A stretch of 64,000 nt of DNA, from assembly GCA_023410445.1 (NCBI GenBank), contig JAEYPT010000001.1, forward strand, positions 526,042 to 590,041. Reading direction: 5' to 3'. Below, piece after piece: positions 53,816 through 62,103 of this stretch. The first letter of the stretch is position 1, and each line of letters begins with the position of its first letter. The notes under the pieces are model-generated. The model made no database searches and was not told the origin of the DNA. It saw nothing but the letters and a program-made list of their open reading frames with translations. The position numbers and the translations under genes are program-made. This DNA is from Bacillota bacterium (GTDB taxonomy: Bacteria; Bacillota; Clostridia; Oscillospirales; Acutalibacteraceae).

Positions 53816-54157
53816 CTAAATTTCCTCAAGTTTGCTCATTCTGTCATTGATCTTTTTCAAAATCTCTGTCAGCTTCTCCGTAATCTGGTATTCCGATTTT
53901 ACTGTCATCAGAGAATCCATACCATGCGCGAACAAAACGGAGTAGCCCTGCTTTTCTCCTTCGCATTCTTTTTGGAGTATTTCAGTTTGCACATGATGTC
54001 CATTTGCAAGCTCCGTTTTTGCTTTCTCAAGCATTTCGGCAGCCTCTTCAAATCGGTTGTCCTCTGCAAGATCCAGGCTTTTTCTGATCAGATCTCTGGC
54101 GTCTCCTGCGAACATAACCATTTGCATTGCAATTTTATTTATCTTATCTTCGTCCAT
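53816..54157 (-). CDS. PTS lactose/cellobiose-type IIA component
   Basis: All-helical IIA protein of 113 residues. The phosphorylated His78 is in YSVLFAHGMDSLMTV and Asp81, which holds the metal at the trimer centre, is conserved. In most members the motif reads HAQDHLM; here the flanking residues differ. It takes phosphate from HPr and passes it to the IIB domain of the next protein. It lies 36 bases before the glycosidase gene. Confidence 0.92.
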   Translation of the reverse strand: MDEDKINKIAMQMVMFAGDARDLIRKSLDLAEDNRFEEAAEMLEKAKTELANGHHVQTEILQKECEGEKQGYSVLFAHGMDSLMTVKSEYQITEKLTEILKKINDRMSKLEEI

Positions 54158-54249
54158 AAATCATACTTATATGAAATGGCCCTTGCCACCTCATACCCTT
54201 TCCTGTAATCAAACATTTATATTATTATATACCGTGATGCTAAAGTTAT

Positions 54250-54314
54250 CTTCAACCCAAAACACAAGTCACGGTTATGGATAATGTCTGCAACATTGTG
54301 CTTTTGGGTTGAAG
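54250..54314 (-). promoter_or_regulatory. Large stem-loop between the IIBC and IIA genes
   Basis: CTTCAACCCAAAA (54250-54262) pairs with TTTTGGGTTGAAG (54302-54314), and past one bulged base CACAA pairs with TTGTG. This gives about 18 pairs around a loop of some 28 bases in the 203-base gap. No T run follows. It could be an intercistronic stability element, or an antiterminator target of the PRD regulator family, though that regulator has DNA-binding rather than RNA-binding domains. Confidence 0.6.
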
Positions 54315-54360
54315 TAACGATCCCACAAGAATTTACGTGAAGATATCTTAGATTAAGCGA

Positions 54361-56025
54361 TTAAGCGTTCTTAGCTTTCAGTTTCATCTCTTCTTTTTCT
54401 TTCAATACTTCCTGCGCTTCATACACCTTGAAAAACGGGAACCAGATGATGAAGCTTACAGCTGTCAAAATCAAGCAGAGAACGACGCCCATTACGCTCC
54501 CGGTTCCAAAGAATGCCTGAACGTAAACCGGCAGATACCACATCTGGAACGCATGGACAGGCACCGGAGCAAAGCCGATGTTGAATGCAATATACATAAG
54601 CGTTGGGAGTACAATCGAATTGAGCCAAAGCGGAATCATGAGAATAGGATTCCAAACAACAGGGGCGCCGAATACAACCGGTTCGTTTATGTTGAATATG
54701 GACGGGAAGATTACAACGCGTCCCATTGTCTTAAGACGCTTGCTCTTTGAAAACATCATCAGAAGCACCAGAGTAAGGGTTGCACCCTGTCCTCCAATAT
54801 AGGTTATGCCCATGACGGTTTCCATCAGGTTCAGGCTCGTTGCTGCGTGCCCTGCTGCCACTGCCGCAATGTTTGCCGCCATACCATCCATCCAGATGGT
54901 CCATACAATCGGGAAAAGAATCCAGGTAAAACCAAAAGAATAAAGGAAGCATGTAAGGAAACAGCAAAGGATAATACCGGGAAGTGTTTGCCCGATGGCT
55001 GCGATTGGAGCAAATAATCCTCTGATAAACAGGCAGAGATCAAATCCGCCGTTATAAATAAATAGGCCAACGACAAGACAAACCGTAACAGGAATCAGTG
55101 CATCGATCCAGGTAACAACCATATCCGGCATAACGGTGTCTTTCTTAAACAAGGAATATTTGGAGGCAAATACAAAAACCATTGTTGTAAAAATGCCTAC
55201 AACAACAGATACAATCATGCCGCCAGTGCCGATTTTACTCTGTACCAGGGTAATCGTGCCATCTTTCGAGTTAAACGTAGGCATTACAATGATGAAAAAC
55301 ATCGCAACGCTTGTCAATGCTGCTGAAATTTTCAATTTGGGCAGGCCTTTCTTCTCCATAACCTTGACAGGCAGAAGATAGGCGAGGAAAATCGCAATCA
55401 GTCCAAAGGAAAAAGTGTTGATCAAAGAAATATCCGGGATGCCTGGAAAAAAGCTTTTCATAACACTTACGATGGAAGCAACAGAACCAACCATGATCAT
55501 CGGTAATACGCTCATGATAGACTCCTGAATTGCTGCCACATAATGGTTACCGACAACCTTATTCAATTTGGGAGCAAAGGAATTATTCATCCACTTAAAA
55601 AATCCGCTTTGTGTTACGTCTTTTTTCGTCGTGCCGGTGTCACTGGCCATCGCTTTCTTCCCTTCTTTCTTTGTTTCTGCGACTGCTTTTGGAAGGGCCG
55701 CCTTTGGAAGCTTATCAGCATCAATATTCAGAAAATCGAGAGCCTGGTTTAAAATGGTTTCTCCGTCAATTGCGCCATATGCATCTTTATCAATAAATTT
55801 CATGGGTACGTTGTACTGAGCAATTTCCTTTTTAATGCTTTCAGCGTTATATTCAAGGTGTGGCCCAACAAGAAGTAAGTCGGCACCTTGAATGTTGGAA
55901 TGCAGTTCCGCGTCACTTCTTGCAATGATCTCGATGTCTAAATTCTTTTTTTTAGCAGCCTTCCGCATACTCTGAGCCATAAAGCCGCTGGATGCTCCCG
56001 CTCCACAAACGAGCAGTATCTTCAT
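54361..56025 (-). CDS. PTS IIB-IIC fusion, lactose/cellobiose family
   Basis: Membrane protein of 554 residues. Residues 1-105 are a IIB domain with the phosphorylated Cys7 in ILLVCGAGASSGF. After a linker (about 106-150) a IIC domain with about ten helices follows, including PTFNSKDGTI, FNINEPVVFGAPVVWNPILM (substrate loop) and YLPVYVQAF. Members of this family are more often separate proteins or have IIB at the C terminus, so a B-C order is less usual. It is first in the operon, divergent from the PRD regulator, and would import and phosphorylate a beta-glucoside or related disaccharide. Confidence 0.92.
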   Translation of the reverse strand: MKILLVCGAGASSGFMAQSMRKAAKKKNLDIEIIARSDAELHSNIQGADLLLVGPHLEYNAESIKKEIAQYNVPMKFIDKDAYGAIDGETILNQALDFLNIDADKLPKAALPKAVAETKKEGKKAMASDTGTTKKDVTQSGFFKWMNNSFAPKLNKVVGNHYVAAIQESIMSVLPMIMVGSVASIVSVMKSFFPGIPDISLINTFSFGLIAIFLAYLLPVKVMEKKGLPKLKISAALTSVAMFFIIVMPTFNSKDGTITLVQSKIGTGGMIVSVVVGIFTTMVFVFASKYSLFKKDTVMPDMVVTWIDALIPVTVCLVVGLFIYNGGFDLCLFIRGLFAPIAAIGQTLPGIILCCFLTCFLYSFGFTWILFPIVWTIWMDGMAANIAAVAAGHAATSLNLMETVMGITYIGGQGATLTLVLLMMFSKSKRLKTMGRVVIFPSIFNINEPVVFGAPVVWNPILMIPLWLNSIVLPTLMYIAFNIGFAPVPVHAFQMWYLPVYVQAFFGTGSVMGVVLCLILTAVSFIIWFPFFKVYEAQEVLKEKEEMKLKAKNA

Positions 56026-56452
56026 TACGAAACCCCTCTTCTCAAATCATTCTATAATACAAAATCGTCCATTTTCCAAAGGATATAACATTGGTATTTT
56101 GTGGAATGTTTTGCGCTCATTTCGATTGACTGTTGAAAAATTACATCTGAACTTTTTGCTGCTCCCTCCTATCAATTTTCAATAGCAAGCAAGTTATTTG
56201 CAAAAATCACCTCCGTATGCCATAATGCAAAAAACAATTGAAATGCAGCTGTGCTATACTGCGCAGCGCAGATGCTTACAAAGTTAAGCTAGAACTATAA
56301 TGAGTATAACAGGCATATTGGATAAAATAAATTCAACATGTGCACAGCACTAGTGCACATGTTGAATGGAATATCTGTCGTTTCATATGTTATTATTAAT
56401 CCTATCGAATAAAGATTAGACTGAAAAAGTTAATTTTTGTGAGGAAATAACT
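56026..56452. promoter_or_regulatory. Divergent control region of the PTS locus
   Basis: A 427-base AT-rich region. On the minus strand TTGGAA (56079-56074), 17 bases and TATAGA (56056-56051) form a plausible promoter 25 bases before the IIBC start. The large palindrome at 56331-56367 lies nearer the regulator gene and is listed separately. Confidence 0.45.
56331..56367. promoter_or_regulatory. Perfect 15-bp inverted repeat, possible operator
   Basis: ATTCAACATGTGCAC (56331-56345) and its exact reverse complement (56353-56367) flank a seven-base centre, 85 bases before the PRD regulator gene. Length and symmetry suit binding by a dimeric or tetrameric regulator. Confidence 0.65.
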
Positions 56453-58372
56453 ATGGCTGATTACAAAGATATAATTATAGACACTCTTATGCAGCAGGAT
56501 AATTATATTACTGCCGTTATGCTTGCAAATCTAGTAAACTGCTCTGTCAGAACAGTGAAAAAAAGCATTTCAGACATAAATAAGGATCAGCAAAGGCTAA
56601 TCATCACCAGTCAAAAAGGTTATAAGTTAAACAAAGATCAAAGCGGGAATATTGAAAGAAAACAGCATGTCTGTCCTCAGACAAGCAATGATAGAGCAAT
56701 TTATATTCTTAAAACAATTTTACAAAGCGGAATAAAAAGTCAGGCGTTTGACATTTATGATTTTTCAGAAAAACTATTTGTAAGCGAAGCCACAATAAAA
56801 AGGGCTTTAATAATCGCTAGAAATATGTGTGAGAGCTATAATCTCGAACTTAACCTCACCGGTGAAGTCATCTCAATAAAAGGTATTGAAAGCAACAAAC
56901 GTAAACTCATGAGCAGCTTCTATTATAAGGAATTTGAAAAAAAGGATCTCAGTCTTTCCGCAATCCAAAAAGTATTTGTAGATTATGACATTGAATGGAT
57001 CAAAAATGTTATTATTGAAAAATGTAAGAGCCATCATTACTATGTAAACGGATATACTTTAATCAATCTAGTGCTGGATGTTGTAATCAGTCTTGACAGA
57101 ATAAAAAATAATTTTGCTCAGGAAGAGCCTGCGATTTATGACGATATCAATATTAATATAAGAGAAAAGGTATTAGCCAAAACAATAATTGACGAATTTG
57201 AAAAGCGTTATAATATAACGGTTAACGAGTTTGAATTAAACTCGTTAACATTATTGCTTATAAGCCATCTATTAAAAATAGATTACAAAAAACTTGACTA
57301 TGATAATCTTGACCAGATAATCGGGAGAGAATGCAAGGACCTTGTTGACGAAATACTGAAGCATGCGCAGGAATATTGTTTGCTGAACATTGACGACAAA
57401 GAACTTTACACCAGATTTGCACTTCATATCAGCAACCTATTATTAAGGGCCAAAATACACAACTTCAATAAATATCCTTTGACTGAAACCATCAAATCGG
57501 ATTGTCCGCTATTATTTGACTGTGCTGTCAGTATTTCAAAAATAATAACTGATAAAACAGGATTGGAAATAATAGAAGATGAGATAGCCTATATCGCTCT
57601 TCATATCGGATCGCTACTTGATTTAGACAGCAAAACCATTAACAAGTTAAAAGTTGTGCTTCTGTTTCCTCAGTATTATGATTTTTTTAGCAGGATTGAA
57701 AAAAAGTTGCTGAGCCAATTCGGAAACGAAATCGAAATCGTAAACGTCATAACGTATCAGGACGATATAGTTGGACAATCCAACATTGATCTAATCATAT
57801 CGACGGTCCCGATTAATATGCACAACCATAAAAACGTCCTGGTTGTAAATTCATTGCTTATGGATAAGGACTATGAACTGATTAGCAAACGCATTGATGC
57901 AATTAAAAAGAAAAGAAAAAAAGAATTTATTCTGGAGCAGTTGATTGCTATTTCCAATCCTTCTTTGTTTGAAAAAAATGTTATGTTTGAAAACAAGAAA
58001 GAAATTATTAATTATATGGTCACCAAGATGGTTGATCAAGGCTATGTAGATCAAGGCTATGAAAAGGGCGTACTCCACAGAGAAGAATTGTCTTCCACCG
58101 CTTTCGGATATGTTGCCGTGCCGCATTCGATGGAGCTGAATGCCAACAAAACTGGAATGTATATTATGCTTTACAACAAGCCTGTTATGTGGGGGGAAAA
58201 GCCTGTTCAAGTCATTTTGCTTTTTACCATTAACAAAGACGAAATACAATTATTCCGCAGCGTATTTGACGATATTGTCGTATTGCTCATGGAGATGGAA
58301 AATCTGCTCAAGGTAACACAGACGAATAGCTACACGGAATTTTTGGGAAAAATAATGAGTCTCTACGAATAG
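56453..58372 (+). CDS. PRD-containing transcriptional activator, MtlR/LicR type
   Basis: Regulator of 639 residues. In order: two helix-turn-helix regions (about 15-60, with NLVNCSVRTVKKSISDINKD; and about 85-150, with FVSEATIKRALIIAR), two PRD domains (about 180-400; DEIAYIALHIGSLLD is typical of PRD2), a GatB-like IIB domain in which the active Cys is missing (LFPQYYDFFS), and a IIA-Fru/Mtl-type domain with its phosphorylation His in VAVPHSMEL. Phosphorylation of PRD and IIA histidines by PTS proteins should set its activity. It is divergent from the PTS operon and almost certainly its regulator. Confidence 0.93.
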   Translation: MADYKDIIIDTLMQQDNYITAVMLANLVNCSVRTVKKSISDINKDQQRLIITSQKGYKLNKDQSGNIERKQHVCPQTSNDRAIYILKTILQSGIKSQAFDIYDFSEKLFVSEATIKRALIIARNMCESYNLELNLTGEVISIKGIESNKRKLMSSFYYKEFEKKDLSLSAIQKVFVDYDIEWIKNVIIEKCKSHHYYVNGYTLINLVLDVVISLDRIKNNFAQEEPAIYDDININIREKVLAKTIIDEFEKRYNITVNEFELNSLTLLLISHLLKIDYKKLDYDNLDQIIGRECKDLVDEILKHAQEYCLLNIDDKELYTRFALHISNLLLRAKIHNFNKYPLTETIKSDCPLLFDCAVSISKIITDKTGLEIIEDEIAYIALHIGSLLDLDSKTINKLKVVLLFPQYYDFFSRIEKKLLSQFGNEIEIVNVITYQDDIVGQSNIDLIISTVPINMHNHKNVLVVNSLLMDKDYELISKRIDAIKKKRKKEFILEQLIAISNPSLFEKNVMFENKKEIINYMVTKMVDQGYVDQGYEKGVLHREELSSTAFGYVAVPHSMELNANKTGMYIMLYNKPVMWGEKPVQVILLFTINKDEIQLFRSVFDDIVVLLMEMENLLKVTQTNSYTEFLGKIMSLYE

Positions 58373-58478
58373 ATTGTAATGAACTATTCCATATGTATTT
58401 CGCTCTCAATAACTTTTCTTGAGCAGTCACTTCATTGGAAATGCAATTCATCATAACAAAAAGCACAGATAAGTAATT

Positions 58479-58505
58479 AGACCGCTGAGCGGTCTGACGT
58501 TTTTC
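58479..58505 (+). terminator. Terminator or attenuator before the EI gene
   Basis: AGACCGC and GCGGTCT (58479-58485, 58489-58495) with a three-base loop, then GACGTTTTT. Outer arms GCACAG (58463-58468) and CTGTGC (58505-58510) could form an alternative pairing that spans the hairpin. The EI start lies 35 bases on, so the structure may control read-through. Confidence 0.65.
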
Positions 58506-58540
58506 TGTGCGAAAAAATGACACAGTTGGGTGGGGCAGAT

Positions 58541-60178
58541 ATGATTGTTTTGAAAGGAAAAAGCGCAAGCGGGGGAGTTGCTTTTGGTACGCTCCGCTAT
58601 TACAGTAAGGGTGAGAATCAAGCCAGCCGCTTTCGGATAGATGACATCGAAGCTGAAATCGATCGCTTCAGGAGGGCATCACAAAAGGCTTCAAAAGAGC
58701 TGGAGGCGCTTTATGAGAAAACGCTTCATGAGGTGGGCGAGGCAAATGCACAGATTTTTCAAATTCATCAAATGATGCTGGAGGACGAAGACTACTGTGA
58801 TTCGGTAGAATCCATTATCAGATCCGAGCAGATCAATGCCGAGTTTGCCGTCAGCAAAACATCCGAAAATTTTGCAAAGTTTTTTTCTGAGATGGACGAC
58901 GCCTATATGCAGGCCCGTGCCGTTGATGTGCGTGATGTTTCTGAACGCCTGATATTGGTGCTGACCGGCTCGGCAAAGCAGGCAATCGAACTGGACGAAA
59001 ACAGTGTCCTGGCGGCAGAAGATCTGAACCCAAGCGAGACGGTTCAACTCGACAACTCAAAGATCACCGCGTTTGTCACGGCGCTTGGCTCAACCACCTC
59101 GCACACTGCCATTCTCGCCCGAACAATGAGCATTCCCGCCATACTCAATGTTGGCGAAAGCCTTAAGCCTGAATACGACGGTCTCCCGGTTGTTGTCGAT
59201 GGCTTTGCCGGAGATATCTATATTGAGCCGGATACAGATACAATCGAAACTATGCGCAAAAAGATGGCCGCAGAGATTGAAAGCAGGGAACTTATTGAGA
59301 ACCTCAAAGGCAAGGAAAACATCACTCTGGACGGGCACAGAGTCAAAATATTCGCTAACATAGGCAGCCCGGAAGATATCGGCAGCGTTTTAAAAAATGA
59401 CGCAGGCGGCATTGGCCTCTTCCGCAGCGAATTCCTTTATCTTAGCAGCAAGACTTACCCCACCGAGGCAGAGCAGTTTGAGTCATACAAAACAGTAGTA
59501 AAAAGCATGAATGGGAAGCAGGTCATCATTCGCACATTGGATATCGGCGCGGATAAGCAGGTGGAATATTTCAACTTCCCGAAAGAGGAAAATCCGGCGA
59601 TGGGCTTCCGTGCCATTCGGATCTGCTTGACAAGGGTTGATTTATTCAAGACGCAGCTTCGTGCGATCTACCGTGCATCGGCATTTGGCAAAATAGCCAT
59701 CATGTTCCCCATGATCACCTCAGTCGAAGAGATTCGCGAGATACGTAACATTATTGCCGAGGTTAAAGATGAACTTACCCGTGAGCAGCTTGAATATTCC
59801 AATGCGGTGGAACTCGGTATCATGATTGAGACACCGGCCGCAGCGGTAATCAGTGACCTGCTTGCAAAAGAAGTTGACTTTTTCAGTATCGGCACCAATG
59901 ACCTGACTCAGTATACCCTCGCGATCGACCGGCAGAACCAGAACAAGGATTTAGACCGCTTCTTCGACCCATATCATCCTGCCGTACTTCGAATGATCAA
60001 GCTGGTAGTAGAAAACTCCCATAAAAATGGTATCTGGACGGGAATCTGCGGTGAACTTGGTGCAGACCCCACTTTGACAGAAACATTTTTACGATATGGA
60101 GTGGATGAGCTTTCTGTTTCACCCTCCGAGATTTTAAAGCTACGCAAACGCATACGTGAAATGAATCTTAATGATTAA
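58541..60178 (+). CDS. ptsI: PTS enzyme I (phosphoenolpyruvate-protein phosphotransferase)
   Basis: Cytoplasmic enzyme of 545 residues, slightly shorter than the usual 570. The N-terminal HPr-binding domain is followed by the phosphorylated His188 in GSTTSHTAILARTM, then the PEP-binding TIM barrel with FRSEFLYL, IIRTLDIGADK, IMIETPAAA, SIGTNDLTQYTLAIDR and the catalytic Cys in GICGELGADP. ATG 58541 has GGTGGGG six bases upstream. It takes phosphate from PEP and gives it to HPr. A position within this sugar locus, and not beside a normal ptsH, suggests an EI kept for this system or a second copy. Copy number in the genome cannot be seen here. Confidence 0.92.
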   Translation: MIVLKGKSASGGVAFGTLRYYSKGENQASRFRIDDIEAEIDRFRRASQKASKELEALYEKTLHEVGEANAQIFQIHQMMLEDEDYCDSVESIIRSEQINAEFAVSKTSENFAKFFSEMDDAYMQARAVDVRDVSERLILVLTGSAKQAIELDENSVLAAEDLNPSETVQLDNSKITAFVTALGSTTSHTAILARTMSIPAILNVGESLKPEYDGLPVVVDGFAGDIYIEPDTDTIETMRKKMAAEIESRELIENLKGKENITLDGHRVKIFANIGSPEDIGSVLKNDAGGIGLFRSEFLYLSSKTYPTEAEQFESYKTVVKSMNGKQVIIRTLDIGADKQVEYFNFPKEENPAMGFRAIRICLTRVDLFKTQLRAIYRASAFGKIAIMFPMITSVEEIREIRNIIAEVKDELTREQLEYSNAVELGIMIETPAAAVISDLLAKEVDFFSIGTNDLTQYTLAIDRQNQNKDLDRFFDPYHPAVLRMIKLVVENSHKNGIWTGICGELGADPTLTETFLRYGVDELSVSPSEILKLRKRIREMNLND

Positions 60179-60692
60179 GAGAGTAAGGCACCTTACCCAA
60201 AACAAACCATCTCTATTTTCTCTGCTGAAAAAGGATGTAATATTTGTTTTGGGCATTATGGTCGCGGGTCGATACTATTTTATCTCGATTATTAAACTTC
60301 TGCATTATGTCTGCTATATCCTGCAATGTCATCGATTCTCGAGGTGCTAAAACCGGTTCTATGATCAAAACATAAAATAGTCCTTCCTCAGAGATCTATA
60401 TCAAACCTAAATCACATATACTTTATATGATTGATTATTTGACCTTGCAAAAGCGTAATTCTGTAATTCTGAGGATGGAGAAGAGAGCTACGCTAAACTT
60501 CCACCTATGTGACCATGTGCCAATCCGGTGACACCCCATTCCTCAAGATAGCCACAGTTAACAACAGCTATCATAGGAATAGCAACTTTTTAAAAATACG
60601 GCTTGACAATCACCTTTCAGAATGGTATTATAATTAAGCACTCTAAACGAGGCCGTACAGTGCGGTTTAGTGAGGATGCACAAGTTTCATAT
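60179..60692. other. Intergenic region upstream of the tRNA
   Basis: A 514-base gap. CCCAAAACAAA (60196-60206) and TTTGTTTTGGG (60243-60253) form a perfect 11-bp stem with a 36-base loop just after the EI stop. The rest carries only the tRNA promoter listed separately; no gene is evident. Confidence 0.5.
60603..60631 (+). promoter_or_regulatory. Promoter of tRNA-fMet
   Basis: TTGACA (60603-60608), 17 bases, TATTAT (60626-60631), 61 bases before the mature tRNA. Ideal spacing and a near-consensus match. Confidence 0.75.
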
Positions 60693-60769
<77 letters not shown>

Positions 60770-60783
60770 AAATAGTGATGATG

Positions 60784-60863
60784 AGGACAAAACGCGATGC
60801 GATTTGTCCTTGTTATCATAGAATCAAGCGTTTAGCATAGTAAGCGCTTGATTCTATGATAAC
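60784..60863 (+). terminator. Two hairpins downstream of the tRNA
   Basis: First hairpin: AGGACAAA (60784-60791) with TTTGTCCT (60803-60810). Second: a perfect 19-bp stem, 60812-60830 with 60845-60863, 14-base loop. The first probably ends the tRNA transcript. The second is unusually long and has no T run. Confidence 0.6.
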
Positions 60864-61407
60864 TCTCCAGTTGCTCTGACTGATGCAGCCAAAGAGAAAC
60901 ATAGAATTGCTTGTCATCCAGAATCGTTCCTGCCGCATATCCACATGTCTGGTGCAGATAAGTTGATCGTGTTATCAGGGGGTCCAGAGACTGGCTCCGA
61001 GCTTTCGATCACCTCGTTTCACTTTTTGCTCATCGTCGCACAGTTTAAGAATGGTCCTACGCCAATAGACCCCGGTATAAATTCTGGCAAGCATATAGTA
61101 AGCAGGCCAGCGCGAACATTTGAAATGGACCTTCAAATGTTGGTTTTGGCTTACTGATTGTCAAAGAACACATTCCAATTTGCCCTGCGAAAGCATTGAT
61201 TTAGGTTGGCTTCAGTTCTCAGCTTAGGACGGTAAAATTCTTGCGGATGCTTTGAAGCACTAAAATGGGTAAAAAGGAATACGCAATGTTTGCACATTGT
61301 GAAAATCTGTGGACTGACGCCCACGATCCTGTCTTTTTGCTGATTTAAAAAGCAGCAAAAAAACAAGAGCCTGAACGCAGCGGGTGGAGCTGTTACGTTC
61401 GCGACTC

Positions 61408-61437
61408 TTGACAAGCATATGTTCACCATGCTACCAT
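61408..61437 (+). promoter_or_regulatory. MerR-type promoter without an intact gene
   Basis: TTGACA (61408-61413) and TACCAT (61432-61437) are separated by 18 bases, and the spacer is a dyad (AGCAT 61414-61418, ATGCT 61428-61432). This layout is that of MerR-family promoters, but no MerR gene or target gene is present downstream. Confidence 0.4.
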
Positions 61438-61653
61438 GAGGTAACACAGAAAACCAACCCTGTTGATAGCTTATGATTAGTCTTCGGAACGTAATGCGAT
61501 TACGTTTTGATTAGTGCAAGAAATTTGGTAGATTTCTTGCAACTAATTGTTTACTGTTAATGGGGTTAATTATTTTATTTATATAATTGTACCACTTATA
61601 TCCAGTAAAAGCAATATATTCACCAATAATTAGGGAATAAAATAGATAGCATG

Positions 61654-61688
61654 ATAACTCGGACATTTTGTCCGAGTTATTTCATTTA
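61654..61688. terminator. Orphan Rho-independent terminator
   Basis: Perfect 11-bp stem (61654-61664 with 61670-61680) followed by TTTCATTT. A second small hairpin (GGCACCC/GGGTGCC, 61696-61702 and 61708-61714) follows. No gene ends nearby. Confidence 0.7.
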
Positions 61689-61744
61689 TATAAATGGCAC
61701 CCCCGAAGGGTGCCAGATCAAAACTCTTTATTGAGCTTAATAAG

Positions 61745-61850
61745 CATAACGCGAAACTCAAAGCATTGGGGAAAGAGCCCATTATTCCGCTTATGCGAAG
61801 CTCGAATTATTGATAGACGAGAATAAAGAAAATATAATGCGAAGTTGAAA
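61745..61850 (+). repeat. Array of three GCGAA-core repeats with 44-bp spacing
   Basis: Cores in CATAACGCGAAACTC, TTATGCGAAGCTC and ATAATGCGAAGTTG begin at 61751, 61795 and 61839, exactly 44 bases apart each time. The same motif occurs at 42284/42306 (22-base spacing) and 49808. Such regular copies are typical of recombinase or transposase binding sites at mobile-element ends. Confidence 0.65.
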
Positions 61851-62103
61851 ATTACTTAGGACATTTCTTCGTCGATAGTCACGGAACTCAGCCGAAGGCG
61901 AGATCCGTTTCTGGATATTAAAACATGGTTACCTAACCAATCAGTGGATTTTCAGAGAGGCCATTAAAACAAGTGTTTCCCTTGTACAAATAAGATTGAA
62001 GAATCGAGCTGCTTTCAGACTCATCATAAATAGCGCTCTTCAGTAGCACCTTTATGGCGCTTACGAATATCCTATTAAGGAAGATACAAGGGAGCAATAT
62101 GAA

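Larger units (their letters stand above)
60864..62103. other. Decayed non-coding region
   Basis: About 1.2 kb without a convincing gene. It contains: a short inverted repeat near 61118-61140; a minus-strand protein-like snippet between about 61070 and 61155 (for example ALACLLYACQNLYRGLLA) without start; a MerR-like promoter at 61408-61437; stem-loops at 61516-61540, 61654-61680 (with T-rich tail) and 61696-61714; and the repeat array at 61745-61850. The mix suggests remains of mobile or accessory DNA. Confidence 0.5.

Noticed and set aside
61151..61447. Minus-strand frame of 98 codons in the decayed region
   Set aside because: No ribosome binding site, odd composition, and overlap with a promoter-like dyad; kept only as part of the non-coding region.
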